Assembly: GCF_000447795.1 (NCBI RefSeq)
Contig: NZ_AUNI01000008.1
Span: 40,155 to 104,154, forward strand
Direction: 5' to 3'
DNA length: 64,000 bases
From: Bacteriovorax sp. Seq25_V
GTDB lineage: Bacteria; Bdellovibrionota; Bacteriovoracia; Bacteriovoracales; Bacteriovoracaceae
Position 1 is the first letter of the stretch. Every line of letters starts with the position of its first letter. The translations under genes and the position numbers were made by a program. Positions 63,165-64,000 of this stretch are shown here, one piece after another. The notes below the pieces were generated by a model. It was not told the DNA's origin. It saw only the letters and a list, made by a program, of their open reading frames with translations, and ran no database searches.

Positions 63165-63600
63165 GAGAATCCTCCTTAACTTGTGCAAAACGTCTCTAAA
63201 CGTATACTTAAATTTAATTATTTAGCGTGTGTGTTGTGTTAATTTAATGTTATTCTTAGGATGTCCCAAATGCAATATACAACCAGTCAAAACGGTTATT
63301 ATTCCAAGCTTTACAGGCCGCGAAAAACCATAGGTGAAAAGGTCGGCCATTTGCAACGTACGATAAATAGGGGCGTTTGCTCAGCTCTACTTCAAAACAA
63401 GTATAAAAATTATCATCTCAAAAATTCTTACATCTAATTTTTTATCAGTTTTAAAAGGCCATGACGCACCATGGTTACACAATATATAGTGGGGGACAGT
63501 TTTTTGACGATACAAGATATAGGTGATTCGTGCAGCGTGTAACAATAAAATATTATTAAATTTTTTAAAAATAAGCCGAAAAGTGAACATCGGAGTTTTG
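63165..63600. promoter_or_regulatory. 436-bp intergenic region upstream of nrdBA with structured segment
   Basis: No credible gene in this gap; the open frame at 63387-63653 (minus) has no supporting feature. It must contain the nrdBA promoter (leftward) and the receiver-gene promoter (rightward). A GC-richer block at about 63300-63380 can fold through GGCCG (63316-63320) and CGGCC (63344-63348), with nested ACC/GGT pairing. A 5' leader, a small RNA or NrdR/DnaA-type sites are possible; no known riboswitch class was recognised. Confidence 0.5.
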
Positions 63601-63981
63601 ATGGATTTAATAGTAATTGATGACGACAAGTTTATGAAGAAAGTTTTTGACATGATTTTAAAAGATCAAGGGCTTAACTATTGTGTATACACCAATCCTC
63701 ATGAGGGTATTGTTGCTGTAGAGAACGATTCACCATGCTGTGTTGTTGTTGATTATATCATGCCTGATTTGCGAGGGGATGAGCTCATAATTAAAGCGAG
63801 CCAAAAGCTTCTATTTAAGAAATCAAACTTTATCATGATTACTGGCGAAGCAGTTGATGAGATGGCAAGGATGAAGTTTATGACTCTTGGGTTTCAATAC
63901 GTCTTTGCTAAGAGTGATATCAAGTCGCCGATATTCTTAGAGACAATAAAAGAGCTTATTGCAGATAAGAAAGCTGCGTAA
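63601..63981 (+). CDS. Single-domain response-regulator receiver, stop supplied by IS end
   Basis: 126 residues from the ATG at 63601, with CGGAG upstream; upstream in-frame text does not look coding. Receiver residues: Asp7-Asp9 (IDDD), Asp51 in VVVDYIMPD, Thr in MITGE and Lys in FAKSD. It contains one complete receiver domain and ends ADKKAA. The TAA stop is the first three bases of an IS inverted repeat, so a longer C-terminal region may have been lost to the insertion. Confidence 0.82.
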   Translation: MDLIVIDDDKFMKKVFDMILKDQGLNYCVYTNPHEGIVAVENDSPCCVVVDYIMPDLRGDELIIKASQKLLFKKSNFIMITGEAVDEMARMKFMTLGFQYVFAKSDIKSPIFLETIKELIADKKAA

Positions 63982-64000
63982 ACTGCTCCAGTTAAATGGG
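63979..64000 (-). mobile_element. Right end of a second IS1-like copy (cut by window edge)
   Basis: The last 22 bases are an exact match to the reverse complement of 37915-37936, the right terminus of the element at 36897-37936. A second copy therefore starts here on the minus strand and continues beyond the window. Confidence 0.85.

Noticed and set aside
63300..63380. Cobalamin or c-di-GMP riboswitch before nrdBA
   Set aside because: Neither the B12 box nor the GEMM core could be found on either strand.
63387..63653. 88-codon minus-strand frame before nrdB
   Set aside because: No ribosome site, overlaps the receiver gene start, and the composition looks like non-coding AT-rich DNA.
1..64000. 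CRISPR arrays, tRNA and rRNA genes
   Set aside because: No regularly spaced repeats, no tRNA cloverleaf signatures and no rRNA-like segments were seen on either strand.

Overview
The window is AT-rich bacterial DNA with a Gram-negative gene set: outer-membrane barrel proteins ending in Phe, lipoproteins, an RND exporter and FecR. Many secreted proteases and amidase-like proteins, a eukaryote-like class I ribonucleotide reductase, GH3 and PilZ genes suggest a predatory or marine member of the Bdellovibrionota (Bacteriovorax/Halobacteriovorax-like). That placement is inference; there is no rRNA or tRNA gene here to confirm it.

Layout. 1-2201: a secreted trypsin-like protease (cut by the window edge), a PilZ protein and a small exported protein. 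2331-20498: an 18 kb lipid/fatty-acyl biosynthetic cluster in two converging operons. The plus operon (2331-8135) encodes a private acyl-CoA carboxylase (carboxyltransferase plus fused biotin carboxylase-BCCP), an acyl carrier protein (ACP), a 2-hydroxyacid-dehydrogenase-like protein and a divergent acyl-CoA dehydrogenase. The minus operon (16904-8121) encodes a fatty acyl-AMP ligase, two more adenylate-forming enzymes, a KAS III, an SDR, an alpha/beta hydrolase, a membrane-anchored hexapeptide-repeat protein, a haem-oxygenase-like di-iron oxidase and a second ACP. An RND/MMPL pump and an MFS pump follow upstream. No PKS or NRPS megasynthase is present, so the likely product is a small modified fatty-acyl compound built on free-standing ACPs and exported.

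20631-36874: housekeeping and envelope genes (AGCS symporter, RluA-like pseudouridine synthase, GH3, PAP2, NamZ/DUF1343, thyA-folA, maf, a methyltransferase), then secreted proteins of unknown role including a YiiX-like permuted papain protein and a 990-residue lipoprotein. 36897-37936: an IS1-like insertion sequence with 24-bp inverted repeats and a frameshifted transposase. The end of a second copy, 22 of 22 bases identical, starts at 63979.

37934-53337: outer-membrane/FecR pair, penicillin-acylase-like protein with PlsC, a barrel protein, a pseudo-Hpt protein, a second YiiX-like lipoprotein, a KamA-type radical SAM enzyme, a 1389-residue Cys-rich exported protein, a subtilase with an unusual C-terminal tail and a receiver protein. 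53457-64000: OmpR-type regulator, 2-hydroxyacid dehydrogenase, second subtilase, Arg/Tyr-rich repeat protein, periplasmic-binding-like protein, a lipoprotein metalloprotease split at a T9 tract, a TPMT-like methyltransferase, nrdAB with a 436-bp upstream region, and a single-domain receiver ending at the second IS copy.

Two genome-scale signals stand out. The Ala codon GCC is used almost only after a G, which over-represents GGCC. Three genes start immediately downstream of an intrinsic terminator on the same strand.
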